64,000 nt of DNA from Lycocorax pyrrhopterus obiensis (GCA_014706295.1 JACSVZ010000039.1:930001-994000); one strand, 5' to 3'; shown: positions 36,742 through 50,116, counted from the first letter of the stretch. Numbers and translations: made by a program. The notes: generated from the sequence alone by a model not told the origin.

Positions 36742-39700
36742 GAGCACCTAAATATTTACAATTAATGGGATAGACTGACAAGAAAATTATAAAATTGATT
36801 GGGAAGGTGTGGCATCTTCTGTTTTTTTTCCAAGTAGTTTAAAAGTAGGGCCTTTCTGTAAGACCTGTAAGACTCTTGTTCAAACACACATCTGCTCTTT
36901 TTTGATGGTATTCGAACATTTATATCCCAGGAGAGCAACTTTACCAACAGGTTTCAGTGTATTTCTCAGTAAATTTTTCTCAGTCCCTCTTCTTGACACC
37001 AATACTTTTTATAGAAAGTGTTTTATATATTGAATTAGAAAGGGAGTAGTAACTATTATACAGCTGATAGAAAAAAATGGGGCTTGGTTCAGGTTTTTTT
37101 TACTGCAAAACCCAGTTTTTAGTCAGTGCCTCACCTACAATGCATTTTCTGCAAGTGGAATCACAGGTCAGACCATGAGAGATGACATGCTCACAATTTG
37201 CCTATGGAAAATTTGGTCAAAAATAGGCTACAGAAGAATATTCGGTTAAAAAGGTCTGGAAAGCACTGTCTGTCTCTCATTTTTCTGAAATATTTCTTCC
37301 TCTAAACAATCAGAAAAATCCAGTTCAAAACTAACATAGTTTTTCATTACGATAATTTTTAATATCTTAATTAAAAACAATAACCTTAAAATATTTATAC
37401 CATGGATGAAAAGGCCACCAGGTATTTCTGAAAATGTTATTGACAGTTGGAGCAAAACTCTTGCAGAGCTGGATTTTAAGAAAAGTCTGTTTCACTGTCT
37501 TCAAATAGCAAGTTGGCTCAGTACTGGCTAAGGTATCTGAAAATATCACTGGGTTTTAGTTAAATTTTGCACTTGAAAAAACTTGTAAGGGTTTGCAGAT
37601 GTCTGTCTTATGTTCTGCTATAATTTTTTTTTGCTTGTTTTCCCTAGTAGGCTCATATTAAACAAAACAAAAACAAACAAGAAAAATTCCCAAATCTTGG
37701 TCTACATACCAAACTAGGAAAAGACTGCAATGCACCTCCATCTCAATTGTATAACCACACAGGCTACCAAAAATAATCACTTCTATTTTCCTGGTGAAGT
37801 GTTGAAAGAGCTGCTATTTTGACCAGCATGAATTAGCAGACAATATTTTAACTATCAAAGTGAACCCTAATTCAATCACATGATAAACCTCAGATGTCAA
37901 AGCATTTTCAAACTGCCAAAGCAGGCCTGTGAAGGCAGAATAATCCAAGGCAGTGAAATCCCTGAAATAGCCCTAAGCCTCCCTGTATGGCAGAACGGCA
38001 CAGGGCAGACACAGTGCCATGGTTTCAGCTGGTGGTCCCAAAGAAGTATGGGTTTATCCCAGTGACACTTGGCTAAATGAATCAACTGTGTTTCATTAAC
38101 AAATGAACAATGCTTAGCTCACTTCTGCTGCATTGCCTCCAACTCCAGTTTGGTGGAAGGAGTCAGGAGAGTACTAGTTCAGGGATGTCTCTACTGGAGA
38201 GACATCTACTCCTCTGTCTGACATGGGCATCCCCTGATGAGCTGAGGGACACAGCTCCCAGCAACCTTCAATGGAGTTGCCAAAGCCCACCCTTGCTTTC
38301 TAGGTGGGTGTGACTTAAAAGTAAATATTTTTGCACTGGCACCACGTTAGGTGGAACACGTAAGACATGCACACACTTTGTAATAAAGAATGCTTCCCAA
38401 AGAACAGAAGCAAGTATCAGAAAGAAAAATTTTAAGCAGTACCTGTTGAAATGATTTTAGGGAATCATTCAAGAGTACCCAAAAAACCCACAGCAACTCA
38501 TCAAGACCCTAGCAAGACAGCCAGCTGGCAAGCCCACAGCACTTCCAAAGCAACAGCCAGACTGTAGCAGCTGCCAGCTGATCAGATGTTGTAGCTGTTG
38601 AGATACTATTTTCCACATAGAATTATATATTTATATCTAACTCCATTACTATCTAAAACCCACTTTTTGTTCTCAAAAAATAGAGATTATGATGGAAAAC
38701 TTGTCAAGGAGAAATTCAGAGGCAAAATTAGACTTTCAATATTTAAATGGCAGAGTTACATTCCATATTCCAAGAATGCACAGTTGACCACCTCTGCCTC
38801 AATACTTCAAGGGATATAGTATATGAATAAACTTGAACCTTCAAAAAAGCAAAACCTTTTGCTCTACAGAAAGGCCTTGTACAGTATCCACACAGAGCTC
38901 TGCAGAAGTGTTCTCAGGAACTGGTCATGGAAGCCCACTGGAGCAGATCAGATTATAAATTCAAAAGGAAACACTGACAAGATCAGCTCTTGGGCTTGAA
39001 ACAGCATTATAGGACAGCCTGAGAATGGATACTTGAAGGTGCAGAGTCAGGAGTCTTGTGAAAAAAGAAGGTTCTACCCTATGTCCCAAGCCAAAGTCCA
39101 AATTATTCCTTATTCTAATAAAGCCACCACCACTGCTTGAAGGAAAGAGCATGAATGAAAGGTGACAACTCACATTCTAAGAATGTTGTTCTAAAATCAG
39201 ATCCCTCGACTCAGCACTGACTCATGGCCAATGAGCTGCATGAACTTTTACAAGGGTAAAAATGGCATATTTGCACATTGTTAATTATATACAGTAAACT
39301 AACCTCTTTATACTACATGCTGTATATCACTTCAGTGGCTCACTGGGCATTTATTTCTAAGGTTTTAAGAGGTGTACTAAGGGAAAACAACAGAAATACT
39401 GTAAAATAGTTATCCTGTCTCTCGAGGCTATGAAATTCAAATGGCCACAGATTTTTTGATGTTGATTCTGTTTCATGGGCTATGATCAGGTACCAAGGAA
39501 GTCAGCTAAAACTATGATGTCTTCAAAAAAATCATTACATCTTGATTGAAACACTAGATGAGAACACCTCTTTTCCAAAGCTTTTATTAAAAATTTCAGC
39601 GTTCAAAGGCAACAAATTAAAAATGTTCCTCAAAGTTTAATTAAGACAATTCAGAGGATGTGCACTTAAGCTTCTCAAGCACTTGAGTGTGCAGCACCAG

Positions 39701-41969
39701 ACAGGATACATACTCTTCAGCATAGGGATCCAAAGAGGTGAAGAATATGAAAGAAAAATCCTATTTAATTGGACCAAAAGATTATTAGAATTTCCTTGAA
39801 TAGCTGGTGTCCCAGATAGTACCAGCCCTGAGTAAACTCTGTCACGAACCACTACTAAGACAATTCCCTCCCAACTTCAGCATTCTGTGTAACTCTGGGC
39901 TTCCCATCTCCCATGCCTTTGGGAATGGCTTAAACTAGCAACTTATTGCTTCATCATTGTCTGTGATATTTTCAGCTCTTCGAGATCTCCATGTGTGCAA
40001 TATTTAAAACAACATTTCTGAATTCAAGAGGAATTTTCATTTTTTTCAAGATTGAGTGCAACCCAATCTCCTTTTTTCTTCCCTTTCCACATGAAAGGGA
40101 TGCTACCTTAAGGAAAGAGAGCAAGTTACATAAGGAAGAAGAAATGAATCTGAGATATTCCTACCTGTGTTTCTTGCAAGCCTTTGATCAAGTTTTACAA
40201 AGCTGAATACGTTATTTTGGCTATCTGTATTGTCAGGTTCTGCTGTGGAAGAGAGAGGGTTTGGAGAAAAGAGGGGAATAGTTCCTACAGGATTAATTCT
40301 CACATCACAATATCTAGAAAGATAGCAATGTATTGGAATGGGTACAGAGAGATAAACAAAGAATTGGGGCAAATTATACTCCTCACTGAATGAAGAAGTC
40401 AAAGGGCACCACATTAATCACAAGCAGGTTCCCATCCTCTTGAAGCAAACTAAATAAATACATCTCAAATTACAGCTAGACTGCAAACTTACAAATTAAT
40501 GACACACAGAAGAATCTATGTTAAAAGAGCATTATTAAATCTACCATTCATCTACTGGAATTCAGACTTAGGAAATGACAGAACTGTCTGTACAGGCATT
40601 ATCACTCACCTCTCATCCTCTCCAGAAATATATAAACTATGGCAACATTTGGTTGCATAATCGCACTCTGAGTGCAGAGCGATCAAATCTCAGAGAGTAA
40701 CAGGTACACAAGGGCCTCACATCCCATTCTCTCCCACTGCAGCTCTGCACTTCTCAGCACAACCTGGGATCTTGCTCTTGTCCTGTGACTCCACACCAGG
40801 CTCCCGGAGTACACGGACCTGAGTCAGTCTGTGTGCTGCCCACAGACGAAGCACTGGGACAGGAGTTGTACCTCGTAGGCAATGTGCCACCAGTGGTGAT
40901 GCACCACTGTTGTCCACTTCATGTCAGAGTGTCCAGATTTATTAGATTAAGAACATCAAGACGGAAAAAAAATTGAGGCACACATCATTCCTTCAACCTG
41001 TCTGATTTGATGTGCAGAATGGACTAGGCTCAGTTAAGGGGCTTGCCTCTTTTCTGCACACTCTTAAAACATTTTTACACAGGCAATATGTGATTATGAG
41101 TACTCTCTCACAGTTCTTTCTTCAGAGGTCCTCAACAGAATTTTTGAAGACTTCATGGGCCATCTTCCCAAAACATGTCTGTAAAAAAGGTCAATGAGAT
41201 TAGCTGTGTATGGCTGAATCTGGGGCAGATGATAAAATCATAGTTTTTCTCACACCATTCCAAGGCCTAGGGTTCTGCCTCACTCAAGAGATGTCTAACC
41301 TGTTCTGTAAATAGGGTACTGATGACCTGCCCAGCGCATTCTTTAACTCTTCAATTCTAATTCCTGTTCTCGTCATTCTGCTTTTGAACAGTTGACTTCC
41401 AATTTCCCATTTATTCCCCCTACACCAGTCCAAACAACACCATATCTGTTGTTCCTCACCAAACTGTTACAGCAAAATAAAGTATTTTGTTTTCTTGTCC
41501 TAATTCATTACCAAATGCTTTCACCAGTTCCTTCTCCAGTTTTCTGACTCTCACCGTCTCTGTCTAACCACACTTTGAATTTATTCCATTTCCCCCTTCT
41601 GCTTTTACTCCACTCCCCACAGCAAGAACAGATCACTTGTTCTTCTTCAAGAGACTAGGCTCACCAGAAATCAATTAAGGGAAAGCTTCTGAAGCTTCTG
41701 TAGCCCTGACCTCAAGCATACTCAAGCAATTTGTAGCAGCAACAGTTATTCAGCACAGTTATTTCTGAGCTATGAGAACCACATTCAGTTATTGTATAGG
41801 GATGGTACAGGTGTAGCTTGAGCATCATTTTAGGGTCTGTCTGAGGAAAACCAGTTTGAAGAAAAATGACATTTGAATTTGTTTGGCCATTTTAACTATG
41901 GAAATGAAACAATCCTCTACCAAGTACTTGCCAATTTCACTTTTCAGAGAATTGAAAAAGGTTGCCCAT

Positions 41970-42023
41970 GACAAAAAAACCAACCAAACAAAAACCCCAA
42001 ACAAACAAAAAAACCCCCACAAG
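41970..42023. repeat. A/C-rich low-complexity tract
   Basis: Consists almost only of A and C (CAAAC, CCAAACAAAC and CCCCC blocks) over about 50 bases. Confidence 0.85.
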
Positions 42024-44189
42024 TTTTCAAACATCTGTGAAGACTAGAGAATTTTAAAGATATAATCTCAGAACATTATAGCATGGGCAAAACAAAATAT
42101 CTTTCCTCTGAGGGTACTACTATTTATGGGGAGCAAAGGAGAGAGAAAGATGAAAGGAAGCGACTGAAAAAAATTACTATATCACTTTGGCTGAAATTTT
42201 CAAAAAAATTTCAAATATGCAAAGTAAACATTTGAAAAGCTGCACACCCATTAAGGCATCCTATTCAGAAATGTTTCCAATTGCCACTTATTATAAGGAA
42301 ATGCTGCAAAAGGATTTATATAACTCTGCTTATGTATCTTTTAACTCTTGTGCTTCTGTGGAAATTAAGCTATTTTTTAGGAAAAAATGGTAACATTTTT
42401 CATACTGTGTTTATAATTTAGATTATACAATAAGAAACTCTAGGTCTTTCTAGGGTCCACAAATACTGACCTGGAATGGTTTGCATGCAATCATTCTTGA
42501 TTTGGGACAGGAGGATGGATTCATGCTTTCCTAACTTTTCTTTCAAATCTATTTTCTTAGGTTAACATAACCCTTTTTACAAGTCCTACACCTACACACT
42601 CTTAGAACTACAATTATGGGCATTCACATCATCAGGAGCCTAAAAAATCCCTTTTACATCAGCAACATATAAAGAGAAGCAGTAACTGCTTATGTTAACT
42701 GCAGCTAAATTTATCAAACTGAGTATTTTGCCTCTAGCCATTTTAGTTACAACAAGTCACACAAAGCACAGAAATTAAAAAATCTGAGGGCTGTTGAGGC
42801 TACATTTCCAGTAGCAAGAGGTAGGGGTGCCAATAGAAGCAGATTTATCAGTAAAACAATTCGTTTTGAGGACTTCCTCTTGGTAACAATACACAAATAT
42901 ATGTATTTTGGGGGTTTTACTGTAGACTAGCCCTTCTCTGGTGCCATGGACAGCCAGTGAACTGTTGGACTAGAGCAGGTGAGTTCCTGGAGTACACTTT
43001 CTGACTTAATTTTATCAGAAAGAAGTCAATTCATCTCTGGTCTCTCCTAGAGACTCACTCCAAAAGAGCACTCCTGGCCCAAACCCGGACCCTCACGTAG
43101 AACATCTTGTCAATAAGGTTTATGAAGCTATAGCACAAACCAAGACTGACCCTATTGAAGTTAGTGTTACAAAGGAAAGGCAGAAGAACCAAATCAGGAC
43201 CCTGGTACAATATTACTGAGCTCTAAAACTGAATTACAAATGCTTGCACAAAGGTTTATATTTGCCTACGAGGGAAAGGGAGGCAAGCAGGCAGTGTGAG
43301 GTCTCAGCAGGTGGATTAGAGATGATGCTCATCAACAATTTAAAGAATTGTCAGGAATTGTTACATTAGCTGGATAAGCTAGGTAGCCTGTAAATTCATT
43401 ACTATCTTAGCTGAACAGATAGACTACAGGAAGAGAAAACTTGCTTTACTTTTTTTGGGGTCATGCAGGGCTAGATGCAGAGAATCTGTGTGGACTGTGT
43501 GACATGAGGAATTTGCAGACTCTTACAGGGTAGGCAGAAGTTACCAATTTCTAGATTCCCAGAAGTTCCTATTATAACTGAATTCTAAAATTTTAAGAGG
43601 AAACTGTGATGTAAACATATGTATTGTTGTAGTTATAATGCCTGCAGGCCAAGTAACTCTTATCCAAATGAGGCATATAAATGAATTCTTCTGATGAGCA
43701 AGGGAGATTCTTTGCTTATTTATCCAGTGTGGGTAAAGGGACCTGTGTGTGCATGAAATGGTTTGGGGAGTTGTTTGTTTGATTTAATGAGCATAATTTC
43801 TGTATGGAATTTTCTAGCATACATTAAATTTCAAGCAGATCATTAATTCTATGCAGAACTTCATTGAAGTATACCCTTACAGACCTTAACAAAGAAAAGC
43901 ACACTACATGGTTTCAGAGAGTTCTTCTTTCTGCTTTTCCATAGAATGAAATAAAATAAATTAAAAATCCCATATCCAAACCTCCAATTTTATTAAACAG
44001 TAGTCAGAAAATATAAAAAAAAGGATGGAGAAGATCAGGCTCTTTCTCTATTACCAGATTTTCTACCTTACAGATTCAGCAATTGACCCAAGATCAGTTT
44101 AGCAAAAAGAAATTGATGATTCATCCAGATCTCAGGCTCAATCTTATTTCTTTGGCACATTTCTGTCTCTGCCACAAAGGTTTGAAAGA

Positions 44190-44515
44190 TTTGGAAGGTG
44201 GGCCCACATGAACCTCATGAAGATAAACAAGGCCACGTGCAAGGTCCTGCGCCTGGGTCCAGGCAATATCAAGCAGAAGTACAGGCTGGGTGGAGAATGG
44301 ATTGAGAGCAGCCCTGAAAAGAAGGACTTGAGACTGTTGATGGATGAGAAACTCAACATGACCTGGCAACGAGCATTTGCAGCCCAAAAGCCAGCTGTAC
44401 CCTGGGCTGCATCACAAGAAGTATGAACAACAGGTTGAAAGAAGTGATCCTATTACTTCACTTTCATGAGACCCCCAGCTGGAGTCCTGCATCCAGCTGT
44501 GGAGCCCCCAGAGGG
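44190..44515 (+). mobile_element. CR1 LINE internal ORF2 fragment
   Basis: A plus-strand CR1 piece truncated at both ends. The frame beginning at 44208 reads MNLMKINKATCKVLRLGPGN, then QKYRLGGEWIESSPEKKDL and DEKLNM, the canonical CR1 ORF2 segment just after the polymerase core. Further on, AGCCCAAAAGCC...CCTGGGCTGCATCA and GAGACCCCCAGCTGGAGTCC match the following 'AAQKANRILGCI' and 'VRPHLE' region, but in shifted frames. The match ends at about GGAGCCCCCAG (44513). The 3' UTR and tail are missing, unlike normal CR1 insertions. That implies later deletion or rearrangement rather than simple 5' truncation. Confidence 0.9.
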
Positions 44516-47500
44516 CAAATCTGTTTCTCTACTAAACAGTGCCCAGCTTTTCAACTAATTTTTAAGTATGAGATCCAAAGCTAGGCTTTAAACCAGGAGT
44601 TTAAATTAAAGGTTTCAGAAATGTTGAATACAGGCAAAATATTTTTATGTGAAGGCTGGTCATCTAAATTGTCAAACTAGAAAATAAAATCTGTTGCCAC
44701 TAAGGTAAACATGTTCATGAGTCAACCACAGCCCAAGTGAAACAGAATGGTACGAATTGTATGGTTTAAAAGCTCTCTGCCAAAGGGGTCTCAGAAGCAC
44801 CTGGTATGGTTCTAGGTCAGCATGACTCCAATCTGAAGGATTCTATGAGCAAAAGGACATGTTTGATATTGGGGCCACTTACAAATACCTGTCATGTACA
44901 TTCCTAATGGGTTGTGGCTGGTTAGCCCTCCTGAAAGCAATCATAAGGCACAGTCCTGTGTGTAAACACAGACTGGAATTTACTGTTAACTTTGTCATCA
45001 TAGTTACCGTAACCATTCTTTCCCTTCTCATTTTAGGCAAAATAATTTTCTTTTTGTCTTTGGAAAAGCCTTTCAGTCAAAAAGCAACAGACAATAATGG
45101 GATTGTTTTCTTTGTAAGGTACCATTTATTGTTTCACACTGAAACCTCAGCAACTTTGAAGAACTCATCCTTTCCAGGGGAGGGGAACTTGTCAGTGTCT
45201 TACATCTACTGCAAGGACTGTGTGGTGTATGAAACAGACAAGCGAATTGTTGCACAACATGACACAGTATAAACTTCTGTTACGTGACCATGGTTTAAGT
45301 AACCCTAAGATAGTCAGAAAGTGAAGAAGACCTCAACCACTATAGGAAAAGAAGACAAATGTATAACAGTATTGTCTAAATGGAGACTTCTACCTGGGAA
45401 CTTATTCAATAAGCACAATAGTGCTTAATGCCTATTAGTCTGCTGGATCTCATCCTTGTCCCATGGGGGATCCCACAGCTCCATTTTTCATTTCATTTTG
45501 TTGTAACCTCTATATTCCCCACTTCATTCCAAAACCTATCTTCTCCTAAACCTGTTGGCTGACCCATAGCCAACCTTTGCTCCCTCTTCCTTCCCTCTAC
45601 GTGTTTAGGCTCAGCCATGTGCTTTCAGATATGATGATTGTGCAACTGCTTATGATTTCTGCTTCTTTTGCAGGAGAGGTCAGCCATATGCTACAAGCCC
45701 TCAGCAGGACTCTGAACCACTGAATCCACTATTTCCACTCAGCAGAGAGTGCTGCCAGTGTGCTTCAAGATGTGTCTGCAAGGGGTAATGGTCTGCACTG
45801 TATGGTATGAAGGGAAGAAAACCCCTCCTTTTTAGAAGACTCCTTTAGCCCAGATCACTCCAGCACAGCTGGCAAAGCAATGGGGACCAAGTTAAGGCAT
45901 AGGAATGGGATTGAAGCAGGACAAAGGGCAAGAACTAAGCCTCCTCAGCTGTTTCTGTTGCCAGAGACAGATGGAAATATCCATCTAGCTTGCCTAGGTG
46001 TTGTTCTGGAGAGCAGAGCAGGCACATCAGGGATGGGGTAGTGGCTGGAGAGGCCCACAGCCTGGGCCTCTGCGCACCCAGAGATGCACCCTCAGCTTTG
46101 TGAGTCGATTCCCAGGAAGGATGTTTGCCTCTCAGGGCTCCTGTTCCAAGGAAAGGGCCTCACAGACACATAAGAATTTGGGAATGTATGGAAAAACCAG
46201 CCCTGAGGCCTGCCAGTTTCTGACACTGCGCAGCCTTTCCTTTTTATATCTCCAAAGAGACAGTCCTGTCAGAAAGATTTGTTATAACAGGAGTTGTTTT
46301 GTGAGGAAGAACATGGAAGCCCCATTTGAAGCACTCTTCTTTCTTTTATCTTTGTCTCAAGTACACTGACATGAAATTAATCTCATCTGAGAGTTTAAAG
46401 GGCTTAATTCCACATTCTTTTGTGACTGTTAAAAGAAAGAAGCAGGAGTCAAATTTAACTACAATGTGAAGTTCAATTATTTCAATTACCACCTCCTGCC
46501 TAAATGAAGTCTGTTCCTTCAAAGACATCAGCAATTTTACACTCATTTGCTCTTAAAATAGCATTAGTTACAATAATTTAACTGGAAATTCCAAAAGAAT
46601 ACATGAACAAATTAAATAATTACTTACATACATTAAAAAGTTGCATACATGTTTAATTTATAAATTAGTTATTTACCTTACATAATTAATCATGCAGCTA
46701 AGAACAAGCCTTAAGAAGCATCTCGTGAGTGTAACATGAAATTTTGGTCCCTTTTAAGAGTCATATTACTATTGGATCCCACTCTGCAGGCCATTTCACA
46801 AAACAGAATAAAGAGATCTTAAATAGTCGATACTTACAAAAAGCACAATAAAGTGGTGTAACTTAGAGGGGAAACTATCATATTATCACTTTGGTGCTTT
46901 TTCTGGAATGGGGATGATAGGTGTTGGCAGGACTGTTTCTCCATGTGGGAACTCGCTAGAGGGTGGATCAATGAGATGAAAGAACAAAGAGCAAACAAAA
47001 AAGACAGAAAAACCAGAGGCGAAGATAAGACAATGAAAGATTGTTGCACAGTAGGAAAAGGCGCGAAGTGACTATGCAGCTCACAGTGGTGCTCTAGGCA
47101 GCTTCCCACGATGCTGCAAAAAGTCTGCAAGGGAAAAGGGCGCATGGATAAAGACCCACAACAGAAGGAAGCAGGATTTTATCACATTTTCTGTAGTATT
47201 TGTCAGTCTCTATGCAAGGATTTTACTTCAGTTATGCCAAATGGTACTGAATAGACACCTTACATGAAGAAAACTTCAGTGTTGCAGGTACACAGGAGTG
47301 AAGTGTGTTTACTATTCTGGTTAAAGACTGCCCTGTGTATGGTTGTCACTGAATTTAGTCAGAATAGAAGGTAAACTAACACAAATGGGTACATTTCTGA
47401 GAGACCCATTTTAAGTTGCAATCATATTTTGTACCTAATCCTGGAAAATTTTTCTGCTCCCAGAAAAGGCAGGTGTTATAATTTTGCAGTGAATAAGCAA

Positions 47501-48778
47501 TAAAGTAATTTAAATTCTGCTTAGATTGCCACGTTCCATTCTACCTAACCTATGGCAGTCACCCTCTACAGGTCCATAGAGAAATGGAATGAAAGATGTA
47601 TAATCCCACGCATGAACACACCAAAAATTTTATTACCAGACTTCAGCCAGGAAAACTACAGTGGGCATTGACAACAAAACAGTGCAAGAAATTTTTATTT
47701 CTCTGCTCTTTTTACTGGGCTACACAGCACAGATTGATAACACTTCTTTGCTGGGATCAAAGACACCCCTGCTTATTTTCAGAGTCCTTCTGTGCAACAT
47801 ACTTAGTGAATTCCCAAGCCATATGCAGACCTAAGGACATACTGAGTCTGCATTATTACCTTGCAAGACTGAGTCAGAAAGGCAGGGAAGAATCTGCTTT
47901 CTCTTTTTTATTTTTTTTTCTAATCATACTAATTGTCTTATTTAGATCTAAGGATGGAGTTTGTCCTGATTCTGCAGTGGTGAACATTAGTGGCACCAGA
48001 CATTGACATTCTCTGTCCAACACTGAAGAACCTGCTGTGTTAACATTTTACTAAGCACAGTGGCATCCTTCAGCAAATAGTATTGCATCAGATCCCAGCT
48101 GACTGCTTATCACTAAATCAAAAATGTATACACTGATTTTATTCATCATGTGTAGAAAAAAATACCACAAGAATTTTTTTCTGGAGGCACAATGTCTATG
48201 TTTAGTTACAGCTCAGTAATTCTCTGTAGGACATGTGTAAGCAGAGACTGGACTTTAAAGAGTAAACCGTGAGCATTGTCAGAGACACCCTGGGCAAAGA
48301 AATTGTACACACGTAATAATCTGACTTAAAACAACGAGCATCTCTTCCCTGTTGTTTCAAGAAGTTAACTAGCAGAGGAGAAAGAAAATCTTAACCTTGG
48401 GGACTCACTAAAGGCGCATTTTCTTATTAGGAACTTGTGGAAAGAGGAGATTTAGTGTACCAGGGCTAGGGGCAGGAGATTACCCTTTCTGATTGAGAAG
48501 TGATTAATGAATGATACAAAAAGTGAGTGGAAGCACTGTTGAAATTTTTGTTCCTCAGAGGTGTTCTATATGAATAATGAGATTGCTAGATAATAAAAAC
48601 TGCTGGCTACTTGTTCCTTTCCAGCTCAAATTATTCCAGAAGTAAATCTGATAAACAATAGCTCACACTATCTGACCTTTGATCCTTCAATCCTTCTCTA
48701 TCTGTCTCTCCATTTTACTTTGCCATTCCTTGATGCTTCTCCTTAGCCATACATGTCACAGTTGTTAAAATTCTCCAA
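44516..48778. other. Non-coding DNA, no recognised element
   Basis: About 4.3 kb. Two of the longer frames in the window lie here (44859-45272 and 47596-48006, plus strand, 137 and 136 codons), but neither has a recognised domain or composition unlike its flanks. A GC-richer block at about 45990-46330 is unassigned. C/T-rich sequence occurs at about 45450-45600. Confidence 0.5.
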
Positions 48779-48783
48779 GGGTG
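48779..48783. repeat. Target-site duplication, left copy (GGGTG)
   Basis: GGGTG directly precedes the TGTCAGG terminus of the LTR and is repeated at 49698-49702. Confidence 0.88.
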
Positions 48784-49531
48784 TGTCAGGGACTGAAAAT
48801 AGTTCATGCCTCAAACACTGATATAACATTTTGCTCATTATAAAGAAGCTACAACCAAAGAAGGCTCCCTGAAGACAGGGACTTTGGACCGAAAGTCAAA
48901 CTGCTGATTAGATAAAGGGAAACCTATTGTTCAGTCATCTCAGGCTGAGGGAAAGGTATGCATCCACAAAACACCAAAGTCACGGGGCTGTGATGAGAAT
49001 CATCCCTGGCTGAGTTTGGGGTGGGGGGAGAGCACAGCTCACAGAAGCCAGGTTTACACAGACTCTCCCCCAGTCAAGGGGGGAGGAGGAGGTTTTGGGT
49101 GCATGGTGTAACCTCTGGTGAGAGGCAAAAAACACCCATCCTCCATTACACAAAGCGGACCAGCTGTGGAACCCCCAACTCCACAGGCCACATCCATGGG
49201 ACTTCCATGTGAGAGGCAGCTGAGGGGGTGTCACAATCCATCAAAGACCCCCCAAAGTTTGCCCCCAGAGTCATTCATGAGGCCTTGCACCACAGGACTG
49301 CAAGTGATGAAACAGATCCAGAGTCTGCTGTGAGAGACTGCCCTCCTCCCCCAGGGGGCCATGCCTGGACCTTGCCTGGCTTGAGGGTGTATTAACCCAT
49401 CAGATTCCATGCTTTTCGGGGGACCTTCACCACCAAGAAGACCAGCTGGAGAGGATCAAGGAAGTATCACTGGGATCCATAGAATGGTGATATTTTCCTT
49501 ATTCTGTCCCAGTCACTCTCTTTCTGTCCTG

Positions 49532-49593
49532 CCCCCCCCCCCGCCCACCCCATTTTCTATTTCTTTCTTTCTCTCTCCCTCTCTCTCACGTTT
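49532..49593. repeat. Poly-C and CT-rich tract in LTR
   Basis: A C11 run (49532-49542) is followed by a polypyrimidine CTTTCTCTCTCCC-type tract. It lies just upstream of the LTR poly(A) signal. Confidence 0.85.
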
Positions 49594-49600
49594 ACCATCA

Positions 49601-49606
49601 AATAAA
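49601..49606 (+). promoter_or_regulatory. LTR polyadenylation signal AATAAA
   Basis: AATAAA lies about 90 bp before the LTR 3' terminus and is followed by ATATTATTGT. It is the probable poly(A) signal of the former provirus. Confidence 0.65.
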
Positions 49607-49697
49607 ACCCATATTATTGTCACTGCCATATGGTCTCGTTTGCACCTCAATTCGGGCAGAGGACTTTCTAAAGAATCTTAATAATGGGAGCCTGACA

Positions 49698-49702
49698 GGG
49701 TG
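49698..49702. repeat. Target-site duplication, right copy (GGGTG)
   Basis: Exact repeat of 48779-48783 immediately after the terminal CCTGACA. Confidence 0.88.
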
Positions 49703-50116
49703 GCATGAAAAAAATAGCAAGACAAACAGCTGGAGTATATTTAAACTTCAAACACTGCTATACTAAAAACATAATTCTTTTGTTCACTGGATATTTTATC
49801 TCTCTGCTTAATCAGACATTGGCAGAAAAAGAGAATGATTCCCAGAAAAAGAAAGAAAAAATATTTTATGCAAAAATATGTCCTTTTCTTACACATATAA
49901 GGTAGAACTTTGGGGGGAAAAAACCCTCAAATGCTTTTCCCAAATCACCTTCATTCATTCTCCACAGTAACAAAAACAGTTCCCTGTATGCCCTTAGTCA
50001 TAGAATATAGTTTAATTAGGTTTAATGTTTAAAGGGAACTTGCTCAAGTGGGGGAAAAAAAAAAAAGTGGTGATAGTTTTATTTTCTGTTTTACTTTAAA
50101 GTTACAACCAGGATAG

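Larger units (their letters stand above)
33651..44189. other. Non-coding AT-rich DNA
   Basis: About 10.5 kb with no recognised gene. Simple sequence includes T19 at 36723-36741 and an A/C-rich tract at 41970-42023. A GC-richer block lies at about 40690-40930. A pyrimidine-rich plus strand runs from about 41320 to 41640. Frames up to about 100 codons (40103-40414, minus; 36235-36525, plus) have no recognised domain. Confidence 0.5.
48784..49697 (+). mobile_element. Solo LTR of an avian endogenous retrovirus, intact ends
   Basis: A 914-bp block bounded by perfect 7-bp terminal inverted repeats, TGTCAGG at 48784-48790 and CCTGACA at 49691-49697. The same 5 bases (GGGTG) flank it on both sides. 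These are complete retroviral LTR ends plus an integrase footprint. A poly(A) signal AATAAA at 49601-49606, followed by GT/T-rich sequence, places the transcript end near the right side, so the orientation is plus. The inside is GC-rich with a C11 run and a CT-rich tract before the poly(A) signal. No gag, pol or env frame remains, so it is a solo LTR left by recombination. A 5-bp duplication fits ERVL-like integrases but does not prove the class. Intact ends suggest one of the youngest insertions here. Confidence 0.9.

Noticed and set aside
36723..36790. T19 run as the poly(A) tail of a processed pseudogene on the minus strand
   Set aside because: No recognisable gene sequence precedes it on the minus strand, and no flanking duplication was found.
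44790..44850. Possible CR1 tail (AAGGATTCTATGAG)
   Set aside because: A single octamer-like match without the preceding CR1 3' UTR sequence.
44859..45272. 137-codon plus-strand frame with a hydrophobic stretch
   Set aside because: The hydrophobic run reflects T-rich codons. There is no recognised domain, no coding-like composition change and no supporting context.
47596..48006. 136-codon plus-strand frame
   Set aside because: The translation is low-complexity near its end (FLFFFLIILIVLF) and otherwise unrecognised. This is expected by chance over six frames of 64 kb.
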